This document shows positions 51,617 to 62,982 of a stretch of 64,000 nucleotides of DNA, piece by piece. Source of the stretch: Cerrena zonata (taxonomy: Eukaryota; Basidiomycota; Agaricomycetes; Polyporales; Cerrenaceae). The stretch spans positions 1,922,001 to 1,986,000 of the forward strand of contig JASBNA010000004.1 of the NCBI GenBank assembly GCA_038087015.1, read 5' to 3'. Every line of letters begins with the position of its first letter. Within the stretch, counting starts at the first letter, position 1. The notes under the pieces are model-generated. The model did not search any database, was not told where the DNA came from, and saw only the letters and a program-made list of their open reading frames with translations. A program made the position numbers and the translations under genes.

Positions 51617-52771
51617 TCAGATGGTCTGCTGATAGAATCGCAAACAGTGTTAGTGATAGAATACGGCTCCAGAGATACCCTATGCCCTACCTGTGTGTGC
51701 TTCCAATCGGCTATAAGCTTCTTTATTCTAGCATTCAGTGCAGTATTACATAGCTGACATGGGAGTTGTCCATCCGTAGAGCCGAGAACGATCTCCATCT
51801 TGGCAGGAGACAAGTCTGGGCTTAAAGTTAGTTCCCTGCACATACCCGTTTAGGAGGATAGTGAGTCCTTACCAGGACGAGCATCCCATGCAAGGCTGGC
51901 ACATGCCAGCGCCCACACTCGCATGAGGCGTTGCTGTTCGTTTAAGCCGCAATCAGCCATCGGCGAGTGTGTCTCTGGCGGTGTCATCATGAGCTCCTGT
52001 AATACATGTGTTCGGTCGATATGAAGAAAGAATAGTTTCTTCAAATAGATTGGGCCCATCCGAGCGGCCATCTCATCGGTCACAGTCGGGAGGTGAAACG
52101 AAAGTAGATGAGCGGATATGGCCACAGCCATGTCCTGGAGGTCGTTCTCAGCGGCGACCATGTAAAGTTCAATACCATGCATTTGTGCTTGCTCAGTCAG
52201 CACCGGGAAAAGTGGCGTGGCCGGGTTGATATGGTCGCGCAATGAGATCCCATACTTCTTCAGGGCCGTAATGGTGGCAATTAGCACTGCAACCGATGGG
52301 TTGTATTCGCTACAGGAGATGCCATAGACTGTATGGAGCAAGACGTTGACTACGTCGGATGTTTCAGATATCGGGATTATTGACGCTGACTTGGTAGATG
52401 TTGTGTTAGGGTCGGTGAGGAGACCGTCGAACTCGTTATTGGAAACGGCATGAAGCCGATGGCGATGGACGTGAAAGAAAACACGGTCGGAAGACTTGAT
52501 CATGATATCCGAAGGAAGGGGATCATGTTGAGAGGCCGAGTGAAAGGCCGTAGAGACGGAAAGTGTCACTGTTTCTGATGTCGGGGTACCGACCTAGAAT
52601 GAAGTGGTTTACACAGGGGACTCCAAGCCTCACAGAATGAAAGGGCCGATGAACGCTCACTGGGGTGGGGTCTCGGAGCGAGGTTTCCTCATCGTTGCCG
52701 GAATTCGAGGGGGACGGGAGGTGGAAGGGGTACATGGCGAGTGCAGGGAAATTTGTGTCGAAAAACTCCAT
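51617..52771 (-). CDS. BTB/POZ-domain protein, paralogue B
   Basis: Predicted 322 aa, exons 52661-52771, 51873-52593, 51691-51815, 51617-51628; phases close. The first exon starts MEFFDTNFPALAMYPFH and is divergent from paralogue A; the rest aligns throughout. BTB entry: SDIMIKSSDRVFFHVHRHRL. Later matching segments: VVNVLLHTVYGISCSEYNPS, YMVAAENDLQDMAVAISAHL, EMAARMGPIYLKKLFFLHID, RVWALACASLAWDARP. The tail keeps the CxxC pair (LPCQLCNTALNARIKKL) and the 12-nt last exon (QTI-stop). Intron positions and phases equal those of paralogue A, so the pair arose by duplication of a complete gene, with later inversion or inverted duplication. Confidence 0.84.
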
Positions 52772-55611
52772 GTAGTAGCAATGAATGAATCGCTTGGGAC
52801 CAGGCCACTGGAAGCGGAAGTGTCATTCCCAACGTAGGGTTATGGAAGCGCGTGTCTTGAAATTGCGGGCCAACCATGAGCCGCGGTCGCCGAGCTAGTC
52901 CTACAACACATGAATATTGAATATTGAACTCTCAAAGATGTACAGCTGAACGTTTCGTATCGATACCAACTTGAAGAAACAAACAATATTCGGGCGGCCC
53001 ATGAGTTGTCTCCCCACGCCCTAGACCGGGCTGTCTGGCATTGTTTGTCTCACAGAATGACGAGCGGGGGTTCAAGGATGTTACACATTACCCCTTTTGT
53101 AGCCTGAGACATAATGTATAAGGCCTGCGGGCCTGGACATTGAATGATAATACATGTTTACCAGAGGTCAAACGTAACCTGAGATCGGCGTTCAACACCA
53201 TGAGAGCGGAGTAGCTTCAATGCTACAGAGACGGGTTACCTTCAGATAGTGTCAAGAAGCCTCTGAAACATATCCTCTCTCTAAGGCTAGGGCATACCAG
53301 CCGAACATTGCTTTTCCGCTGCCGCGTTGTTACTCTTCAGAGTCAGAGATCAACGTCACGGTGTTTAAGGTTAGCGCTACAATTTCGATTCGATCTCCGT
53401 TTGAATTCTTCTGATCGAACTGTTTGCGCGTGTTTTAGATGGTTGTCTATGTTGACTCTGTATTACAAAGACTCGTCATAGAAAGGGTTCAGTGTGTTTA
53501 GTGTAACGCAGAACTATTGCACCCAATAACTGCTACTCCTACGGAATAACTCGCAGAACTACCAGGGACTACTGTGGTTTATGGAGTGACACAGTGGCAA
53601 AGATCCTGCATCCAAATGGACAAATCACAAGGGTACAGCGTATTGTATGAAAAACTGATCTCGTACCACTTGCAAACTTACTAATATGTTTCATCCTACA
53701 GATGCTGTTTTGGGCTGCATTTAGTGGCACGCTGCGCTCGACGTGCTGGCCTTAGACTGTGTCACCGGCATACCTTGTCACGGAGAGTCATAATCGGACA
53801 CTAATTTGGCACTTTGACAAGACCGGGGGAAATACGGTTGTATATGTGTTGACCGCGCGTATACATGGTAAGCCATCCAAAAACCGAATCATCCCACCGC
53901 TTGCCATCCCACCTGGTATTCCGATCCTATGGCTTCCTGTTTCCCAGAGAATGTATCAGGCGAATGAGACCAATCCAGATCACAAAAGCCCGCTCTATTC
54001 ATTTCTAATACAATGACTACTCGGATCTTAACTCTCCCTGCACCCGCCTCTGATGACGGAAACCTACGATTCTATACCCCAACGTCCCGACACCAATAGA
54101 ATACAGATACGGCGACAAGTATCTATGCGCTATTACTCCGCGTGTGTCGTACCACCTAGGAATGGAAGCGTGATGTCCAATTATTGGCCACACAACATAT
54201 GACCATACTCATTATACAGTCTGGGACAAATGCGACCAAAGTTCATCATTCGAAGCAGCGTCAGAATCGGTGGGATGACGAAAATATCGATGTCCGTGGA
54301 TGTTAGTCTCCATAGACTCATTTATTAACCATGCATAATTTATGGTAGGAATGATGCGTGACTACGTCGTATCCGGACGCCGTGTTCTTCGGAACGATTA
54401 TGGTGACCAAAATAGCCGTAGAGACATTTGAAGGCGAGTAATCATCTATCTTGGTCAAATTTACTTCTTCATGACTGTTCTCGCGTTTCTTGTGGAACTG
54501 TCAGACACTTGGCATATACCTTGGCATACAGTACTCTTGTACACCGTATTATGCTGCGAACGTGAGCGTAGCAACACCGGAAAACGGCGCAGCGCTCAAA
54601 AGGTATTTTGCCTCGCTAACTCAATGAGTTGCCGGAATGACTTTTGCTTCACTGATCAATTATCTTTTTCTACACAGCCTATTCTGCAAAGTTGCCATCA
54701 AAATCAAGCGTGCACGGCAAAGAGCAGGCGACATTGTGCCTATCATCCACGACGACTAGACCTTATGTAGATACCTCTCTTCCCGCGTTCACGACTTCGT
54801 ATATATGCATTTCATACTCTGGTTAGCATTTTCTGAGTTAGGCTGTGACCTACTCTGATTGACTGCGCCTATACAGCATTATGATACATACGGTCGCACT
54901 ATGGGGACTACTGTCAACGAACGACAACAATGGATCACTGTGTAACAGTGAGATATTTGTACCTGAGCGAATGGGCCCGAGCTCGACACAACCGGTGCTT
55001 GCTTTGGCACCACAGTATACGAATACAAACAAGCCACCCGCACCAGATAATCTGATGACGCATGCTTGCAACGAAAGGCCGGACAAGGGCGACACGCTTA
55101 TAATCTTTGCATGTCGACGTCAAGTCATTTCCGCCGATAGAGCAAAAGCCTGGCTATTTTCGGTGGAGACCTCTCGTACAACCGTATTTCACACTTGACC
55201 GGCTAATCTAATCCATATGAAAAATCCTGTACCTGAGACCCACCATACCTTGGCCACATGAGAATGGACTCAAGCACTCAAGGGTGCATCTTTACATATG
55301 GCACGAATGTGCTTCTCCGGTATCATTTTCGCGGCGAGCATCTCAGGCGGGAGAATAGAACAAGGACCGGTATTATAATTCCATAGGATTCTACTCCATT
55401 CACACCGGACGTTTATACGTGGTTCTTTGAGAACGTGCGGACCCATACCATGTCTTATTTTCTTGTTACGGCAACTGTACCTCACATATATGCCACATTC
55501 AAGAAGTCAAGTTACAATTCCCAATCCATTTATATTTACAAATATGAGGGCAGCCTGCTCGTTTGGGAATTACATTTCAAGTACAGACATACATTTCACT
55601 CCGGGGCCAAC
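52772..55611. other. spacer of about 2.8 kb, one coding-like minus-strand stretch
   Basis: No gene can be completed. At 55270-55485 on the minus strand an open stretch of about 58-71 codons (MGPHVLKEPRINVRCEWSR, then GPCSILPPEMLAAKMIPEKH) has more protein-like composition than its surroundings. It ends with a stop about 340 bp beyond the aldo/keto reductase stop, and could be a fragment of a lost gene or an alternative 3' end. Other ORFs (53759-54016, 54881-55198) show no signal. Confidence 0.4.
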
Positions 55612-57163
55612 TTATCTATATTCAGCCCCACAATCCCCTATGGTCTTCATCAGTACAGCACCATTGGACTTTCTGAGCAATCTTTCAATGTCCTGAAAAT
55701 CTTCCTTGGTCAATCGGAGGGTTGAAACCTTCCTGTTATCGCCGGTGTGGTCAGAGATACCTAATCTCGTCCCTAATATACTTCGTCAACATTAAATTGG
55801 TTTCAAGAATTATGATAAATTTACCAATGATGACCGCCCCTACGAATGAGTGGTCTAATACCCAGCGAGTGGCAACATTAGCAATACTAACTGCACCATG
55901 CCGGTCTCCGATGGCACGAAGTGTGGAAAGAAGTTCTTGGAACAGGGCCCAAGTTCCCCACGCCTTCAGTATCATATCGAGATACTGCAATAATATATTA
56001 GATTCGTATTAAAATTGATCCAACAGCGAGGTCCATACCTTGCGCTGGGAAGGTGTAAGGTTTCCTGCGTAGTGTTCAGGCTGAGGTTCATTCAACCACC
56101 GATCCGCGAGAAACCCGCCGCACTGCATCGCGGGTTAGAATACTAAGAAGGTTCAAATCTTCAAATACTTACTAGGGTCCCATAGGTGAGTAACTTGACG
56201 TTGTGCCTTTCACAGACTCCCGCCATGCCATATAGTGGTCTTACGTCAACCAACGAGAACTATCGGAGCGATAGAGTTGTAATTGATGTGGTGCACCGCC
56301 GAAATAATAGCTGCATACCTGAACCTGATTGCATACAATGGCACCGGGACCAAGCTCCTGGCAAATCTCATCGGTGCGAGCAGAGTCAAAGTTGCAGAGA
56401 CCAATAGCTGAGATCTTTCCTTCATGTTGGAGATCACGAAGATGATGAAGTGCTGTCAAGTAGCCGTCGTCGTCGTAATTTTGCCAATGGAACTATGCCA
56501 AACGATTAGATGTTTCACATAGAGGTTACTATTCTATTACCTGTAGCAGGTCCACAGAATCACATTGCATGCGATCCAAGCGCTCTTGTACAGCAGCTTC
56601 GACAATTTGCCGAGTAGGCTTTGTTGGCCGGAAGATGCACCACTTGGTCGCCCCGAAGGCGGTTTCTCCTTCAGACAGTGTCTTCTTAAATTGCCCCTAC
56701 ATGTAAGACAAGGTGATTATCATCATAAAGCTGAGTAGAAGATTTATGGAAGCTTACAAAGAGAACTTCTGAACTACCATAATGATCGGCTGCAACGAAA
56801 GGCGGTCTTAGCTCTCAGCTCGGAGGGCAGGGTGATAGTCCGACAATGTACATACCCTATAGGTTATCACAGTAATCAACGATCAGATCAGCAACACACA
56901 AAGAAAGCCGACTACGTACCATATCTAGACGGCATTCGCGGAGTTAGTCAGTCTTCTATGAAACGTCAGATAACATGATCAGCTTACTGACCGAACGCGA
57001 TAAAACCTTGTCTGGCATATGCTAGCATTTGGCTGCGGATCTTAGTAGAAGGGGCACTACCCCATGCATTGCTGGATAGCTGCCATAAGCCATTCCAGAG
57101 GCGAGGCAAAGTGAAGGGCCCAAGTTGGACTGTTTCGTCGGTGAGGGTACGTTGAGAGGCCAT
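55612..57163 (-). CDS. aldo/keto reductase
   Basis: NAD(P)H-dependent oxidoreductase of the aldo/keto reductase superfamily, (beta/alpha)8 barrel, about 350 aa, cytosolic. Start MASQRTLTDETVQLGPF. The catalytic tetrad is present: Asp and Tyr in FDMADHYGSSE, Lys in GATKWC, His in LLQFHWQNY. The substrate/cofactor loops GKISAIGLCNFDS, GAIVCNQVQ and VIIGTRLGISDHTGDN are intact, and the C-terminus GDCGAEYR is typical of the fungal family. The Asp-Tyr region needs two very small exons: exon 1 ends at 56992 (TTC G), then 56920-56924 (5 nt), then a single G at 56856, then 56758-56789. An alternative acceptor would instead insert about seven residues. Other introns are ordinary. A TATA box (TATAAA on the minus strand, 57257-57262) lies about 94 nt upstream. 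Substrate unknown. Confidence 0.9.
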
Positions 57164-58286
57164 ATATAGACTATCGAAGCGGGGGTACTAAGCGGGTGGG
57201 CGGCAAGGAAGATCTCAATGGTTCGGTGAGTATTCATCATTCAACCTCGACGACTCTTTATACTCTCCAAGCTTTGAGGCTGATGAGATAATGTCCTGTT
57301 CGGGTTGCTGATATGATTATCATTGTTTGTTTGGATCTACATTTGTCGTCCGTCAGCACTTCTTACCTAGTGACAAGTTTCAGACGTCCGGCGTGACTTG
57401 GACTTACCCTGCCACCGGATTCATTCAGCGTTCCTAGAAACCACCACTGGGTCGCATAGGAGTTACATAAATGGAAACACAAGCCGTATCAAATACAACC
57501 ACTGCCCCCCGCAGGACCGTTACCGTTAGCTTGATCTTACCAATAGATGGTAAGAGGAGTCTATAAACGAGGGTTCTTGGCAACAAGGTGGCTAGAAGAA
57601 GGAAGGACTCATGCACCGTATGCCATTACTTAATGGTCTCTTAGAGTGACTGGAGCGATTCTTCCAGATGATGGCCAGTGATGGGTAGGTCCCTACGTAG
57701 CAGCCAGAGTCCCTAACTTTCACACCCTCTAGTAAAATATTATCCGTGATACACCGATATTATACTAGCTCTATCAATCTCATGCCGCGATCGTCGCTTA
57801 GGATCCGAGCTCCAACCAGCTTCAATTTGACATTCAAGTCTTTCAACTGTCGTGACAATTGTTTAGCAACTTGAAACGCAGATCACGAATTTCGTGATAC
57901 AGTTCCTGGCCTTTTGAGTCGTTTGGTTCCTAGACTGTTTACGAGGCCGCCCAATAACTGCTTATATCGGTTAGGTTACGCTGATCCCCTCCACCGGAGA
58001 CGCGTACGGTGCCACAGAACCTGTGTCTAGACTTGAAAACCTGGCTGACATACCGGTGTCCTACGAAGTAACCGGGTAAATGAGCGAACATTCTGAGTCC
58101 GACATATCTGCTCGGTTATGTGTCAAGCATACACATCTATTGTAGCTTATAAATCTTAGACACAGCATCTTGGCACCACCGTACGCCTCTAGGAGACCTA
58201 TAAGAATGGTGTATGGAGCCTTGAGCATGTAAACCAAGCCCATATCGCTCTCATTCGGAGAACCCCTGCATCCTTCTATCTAAACA
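57164..58286. other. divergent spacer between aldo/keto reductase and small conserved gene
   Basis: 1.1 kb. It contains the aldo/keto reductase TATA box at 57257-57262. No gene is visible; short ORFs are chance. Confidence 0.5.
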
Positions 58287-58990
58287 ATGCCTGCAACTAC
58301 TATCAGCTCTTCGCAGCCATGCCTAGGGCATGTGTGAGTGTGATACCTCATTTCCCGAGTCCAACCCTAACGTGAGATACATAGAAATCTGATGCTGGAC
58401 ACCTTCCTTGCAAACATCAATATCAACGAGTAAGTCCTCATACTGGCAGTGGTTTTGATGCTACTGATACCGACCCTTGCAGCTTGAGGGCCATTGTGCG
58501 CTCGTCGTTAGCAACGTGCCCATCCCTCACCCCCTCGTTCATCGACGCTGCGAAGAGGCGGTTAGAACAGAAACACCCCAAGACCCCGTCCCCCGTCTTG
58601 GAACATCTGTTCGTTTCTTTGCATACGGGTGATGCAATGCCCGGCCCTGCATTACATGACGAGCTCTCCGCCATTCGCTCCCTTTACGGAGTGGGAATGG
58701 GAATCGCAGGCTTGCAATGTCTCACCGATATCGTGAAAGCTACTGTTGGCCTCAGATGGGAGGCAGATGGCGAAATGGTCGATGTCTTGGCAGTCATCGA
58801 TGCTGACATTACGCAAGCCATTCAGAGTGCCAAAGAAGAGCTTATGGGAGGAGGTAGCCGAGAATCTGCGATCACCACGGCCACAGAACTGAAAGCTGCC
58901 GTAAAGGCGAGCCGTCTGGATACAGAACATTGGGGCGGAGATTTTCCATTCGAGAAGACAGCGGATTCACTAGATTATTGGCATTTGTGA
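58287..58990 (+). CDS. small conserved fungal protein of unknown function
   Basis: Predicted 199 aa in three exons: 58287-58333, 58385-58429, 58483-58990. Splicing gives MPATTISSSQPCLGHVNLML followed by LANININDLRAIVRSSLATC in phase, so the real start is well upstream of the main ORF. The protein is helical and soluble, without signal peptide or membrane segment. Recognisable blocks are SFIDAAKRRLEQKHPK, LSAIRSLYGVGMGIAGLQCL, DIVKATVGLRWEADGEMVDV, DADITQAIQSAKEEL and the acidic-aromatic end HWGGDFPFEKTADSLDYWHL. Similar proteins occur widely in mushroom genomes, without known function. Confidence 0.78.
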
Positions 58991-61700
58991 TTAGTTTTCA
59001 TCTCATGTAGATACTCGTGATACGCTAGACCTACCTTAGTAGGGCAACTCATCGCAATGAAATACGTATAAATCATGATGCCTTGTTTATTTTTTGTTGT
59101 CGGAAGTCTAATATTTTAAACCTCGAGATACCGTGGGTTGAGAGCGGCGTGGTCCGCATCTAGGGATGGATCTGAACTAGAGGGTAATTTTCAAGTGACC
59201 GGTAAGGTTATATCAATATGATGCGAGACTCGAATACGTATTCATGGCAGGATGGCTAAACTCGATAGCTGCCTATCCCAAGCAAAAGCGGTTCCGGGAT
59301 GTGGCACTACCAAAACTAGGGTTACACGGTCAGGGCATTTGAAGATTTGGTTGTGTCAACTTCTGTATAAGCGGTGAGACCGAGCATGAATATGAGTGGT
59401 CACTGGCAGAAGCGAGTTCGGGTCCCAGAATCTCGAGGCTCAAGATCGGAATCGAGGATATAGAAATAATACTGCCCGTGTATATACTGGCGCGTATATG
59501 AGTGAGGAGATGGACGGCATGACAGAGCTGAGAGGTTACTCACTAAGATTCCGATCAGCATAGTTCGGAGCGTGCACTATAGAGCGACTGGATGACTGGC
59601 ATTCTCATGACCGGCAGTAAATACCGGCTAGAATTAGTGAGCTAGCTCCAGGGGATTGAACGGTTTGCAACAGGATTCTGTAAGCTTGTGGCGAAAAAAT
59701 AGTCATGTCAGTTCTTCCTCGGTAACAATACATTCTTAGCAATGTTTCTTGGGTTTTACATTCTAAACCTTCATTAGAAAAGGGGTCAGGATCGGGACTT
59801 GACAAACCTGCCGGTGTTAAAATACGTGGCAATGACATCTAGAGAATTGATGAATCATGACACATACAGGAAGATAAGTAAAACTTGTAAGAGGATTTAC
59901 AGACCTATGTACACTAAACGGGCATAAATTGGGTCAGATGGTGTTTGCATCAAGTTGAGCGTTCTAGTAAGTTCACCTTTTTCGGAAGAAGAAAGAAGCA
60001 CTCGGCAAACTCCACACGCGGCCAGCCACCCAAATATGGTTTACCTTTCAAGCTTCAACTTGTTGAACCTTTCATTCACCCCCGACATGGACCTCGTTCA
60101 AATACCCGTCTCAATGCACTCCAAGTCTCGGAGGCTAGTTTTTGAAGTATGTTCGTCCTTGGTACCGGTACTACTTCCGTGCGCTTCTTCATGATTCGAT
60201 CTAACTGTATCTTTGGCCGAGAAGCATGGAACTGCACTTACTTTCAGGAAGGACAGGCATAATCTCTGGTCTTTTCCCCCACTTGTGACCTTCTAATCGG
60301 TCGCGTGCTACATCAATGCATTTATTATGATATCCGACAATCATGCCTGATCGGCCTCCGAGTCAGCCTGAGGTTCCTGGTATTACAAAACCCCACTTGA
60401 CATGCCATGAATCACTCCTTCTCGTCTATCTATGCGTCCGATCTTTTGCTGGAAGGTGAGTATAGGGAACTTATGAACGCCATGACTGATTGAAATGTGT
60501 GCATTCTATGCTAGCCGCACACGGTTGTCTTCTATCTCTCCGAGGTCATGTCGTCGACTTGGAGCACGCCTTGAGCATCGGTCTTTATTCCCTCTGCGTA
60601 AACACATACTGCATGCCCGGATAAACCTATGACATTATCTGTTGACCGACGTGGTCAATGTCTTTTTGGAGACGAAAACTCTGAAGGCATACTTTGACTA
60701 TAGCTTCCAGTGTAAGTATAAATAGAATCATATCGATATGAGTATTGGTCTTATGAGATGTGGGACATAGATTGTCCGATAAACCGCCATCCGACTTGAA
60801 AGGCGAAGCATTTCTGTTCCTACCATTCCTAGTGTGACATGAGTCTAACTCGTTGCATCCTGACAGGGTCTACACGCGTCAACTGGTCTCTTCTCCAAGT
60901 ATTCCTCACAAAGGATATGACTAAGTACTTCAATTTACGGTAACGCCTGTGATGTTCGTTACGTCTTTTTGATAACATACAGCGCTTCTATTTTGTTCTT
61001 GCTTAAGGTACATTGGATTTTTTTCCGATGGACAGGGACAGTTAAGTTCATTGTCGTTTGCAAGACGAAAAAAGGTAAACGATAAGTTCGACGACGGCAC
61101 AGATGTCCGATCGGGTCCCACTTACAGTACTGCCAAGGCAGGCATAGTTTTCAAGTTGCTAATGCCGCAGCAAACACGGGTACGACATTACGTTGCTCCC
61201 TATGCAAAGGAATTTCGTGGGAATGTACAGGCTGTGTGGTCCATCCACGTCATCTACGTCGGAACTTTGTTGTTGTTGCTTTGCATCATCCACCGGACCA
61301 ACTTGAATTTACGGAAGAAAGGCTGACGGGGACGGATGAGAAACCGGGTCCGAGTCCGTGACGACATCTGCCACTATATAAGCCCACACAAAGTCCTCAG
61401 TCATGCTCCTGTTACATAGGACTTAGAGCTCATATTACTCCTGAGCAGTTATTTCTAGCCAAGCCATTCACGTCGGAGAATGGATACCGCTATGCAATGT
61501 ATTTGCGAGTTGCAAGACTCCAAGTAGTCACACATTCTTGTTTGCCGAGCAGCCGCTCCGCATAATTGCTAATTTGGGAATGTCCGATGCACAGGTAAGG
61601 AGGCTGGGAGTCGTATATAACTACCCCGCAGTTCGCTTGGTAACAATTATATTTCTTCTCTCTTTCTTCCTCCATCTCTCTTATTCTTCATCAACACAAA
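58991..61700. other. spacer of about 2.7 kb
   Basis: No supportable gene. A spliced-looking reading at 60404-60620 (+) (MNHSFSSIYASDLLLE, donor GTGAGT, acceptor CTAG, then AAHGCLLSLRGHVVDLEHAL) is a weak candidate only. An ORF at 61051-61326 ends with a hydrophobic stretch (VIYVGTLLLLLCII) but has no family signal. Confidence 0.45.
61614..61620 (+). promoter_or_regulatory. TATA box of the secreted-protein gene
   Basis: TATATAA lies about 85 nt before the ATG at 61701. It is followed by a CT-rich leader (TTCTTCTCTCTTTCTTCC), typical of a well-expressed fungal gene. Confidence 0.55.
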
Positions 61701-62682
61701 ATGTTTTTCCCTCGAAGTGCAGCATTGTTGACCCTTGTTGCAGCTGGAGCTGGTTATGCCCAATCGTAAGGACTTTTCCGAAGAACTCTTGTCAACAAGC
61801 TTCGTGATTGACACTTGTTTGGCAGGATCAACAGTCTTTCTACTCAATGTCAAGCTACACTAGCTAGTCTAGTGGTTTCTTCAGAGAACGCTTGTTTGAA
61901 CCCAACGGACTTAGTTAGCATCGTTACTGCTGGAGCGAATGATTCTCTGGTTCAGCCCATCAACAACTGGCTGTCGGGCATGTGCGCCCAGCCGCAATGC
62001 ACAAACCAGACACTCTCGGACATCGTTTCCAACGTGACCACAGGCTGCGCATCCGACTTACAATCCCTTGGAGCCGGAGATGTTAATGCAGAAGAAATCA
62101 CGAACATCGTTCAGATGGCGTACCCAACTGTCCGAAAAGTTGCTTGCCTCAAGGAGTACGTACTGTGATTATGATGTCATTTCCACCAGCTCATGTTATT
62201 TCCTTGCCTAGTACTTCAAACGATACCCTTTGCCTCACTCAAACCTTGACGAACGTCCAATCCTCCATCGGTACCTTGAGCAAGAGCGAGATCCAACAAC
62301 TGGTCAGCCAGATCAGTGCTGGACAGATCCCATCCATTCCTTCATCAGCATACTGCACCGATTGTGACAAGGAGGCTCTCAACATCGCCAAGACTGACTT
62401 CCCTGACTTGTTCAACAGTAATGTGCAGAGCGCAGTCTCCGGCCAGTGCAGCGCAGACTTCGTTGGTAGGTGTCTATTGTTAGTCTGCTTGATGATCTTA
62501 TTCTCACACGGGCATGTTACTCAGATGGGGCAACCCCTTCGGGCGTTCAACAAACTGCCAACACTGCTACTGCCAGTGCTAATGGCCTTGTTAACAATGG
62601 TGCCACGATGGGTCAGATGCCCGTAGGTATTGCCATCTCGGCGATTCTTACCCTTTCTTCTGCATTCGCATTCCTTGCCTAG
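61701..62682 (+). CDS. secreted cysteine-rich protein, probably GPI-anchored, function unknown
   Basis: Predicted 268 aa; exons 61701-61765, 61826-62155, 62212-62465, 62525-62682. It has a signal peptide (MFFPRSAALLTLVAAGAGYA) and an all-helical mature domain built of two similar halves with regularly spaced cysteines (TQCQATL, ENACLNP, MCAQPQCTN; then TLCLTQTL, YCTDCDKEAL, GQCSADF) and N-glycosylation sequons (NQT, NVT, NDT). A Thr/Ala/Asn-rich linker then leads to a C-terminal hydrophobic tail (GIAISAILTLSSAFAFLA) ending at the stop, the layout of a GPI-attachment signal. Homologous secreted proteins are widespread in basidiomycetes; their role is unknown, with location at the cell wall or membrane likely. 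It is convergent with the GH17 gene, with 300 bp between the stops. Confidence 0.86.
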
Positions 62683-62982
62683 TTTCTGGAACCTATCTAC
62701 ATACAGTATATCCTGTAACGGACGATCGCTTGGGACATTAGCACCGGACACCGAATGATATTATTATACATGCTTAATTTACTGCTCGATTTCTCGTCTC
62801 ACGATGGCGGTCCTGATCTTTCAAATTCGCCGCCGGGCAATGCTTAACACGAAGGATTACCCAGCAAGTGGAGTGTACTTGACGGTGTAGGTATAACAAT
62901 GTGATAGTTCATCATTATCTATCCTCGGTCACTATGTCGTTGGGCGACGCGAGATCAATTAGACAAATTCAAAATGAAGTAA

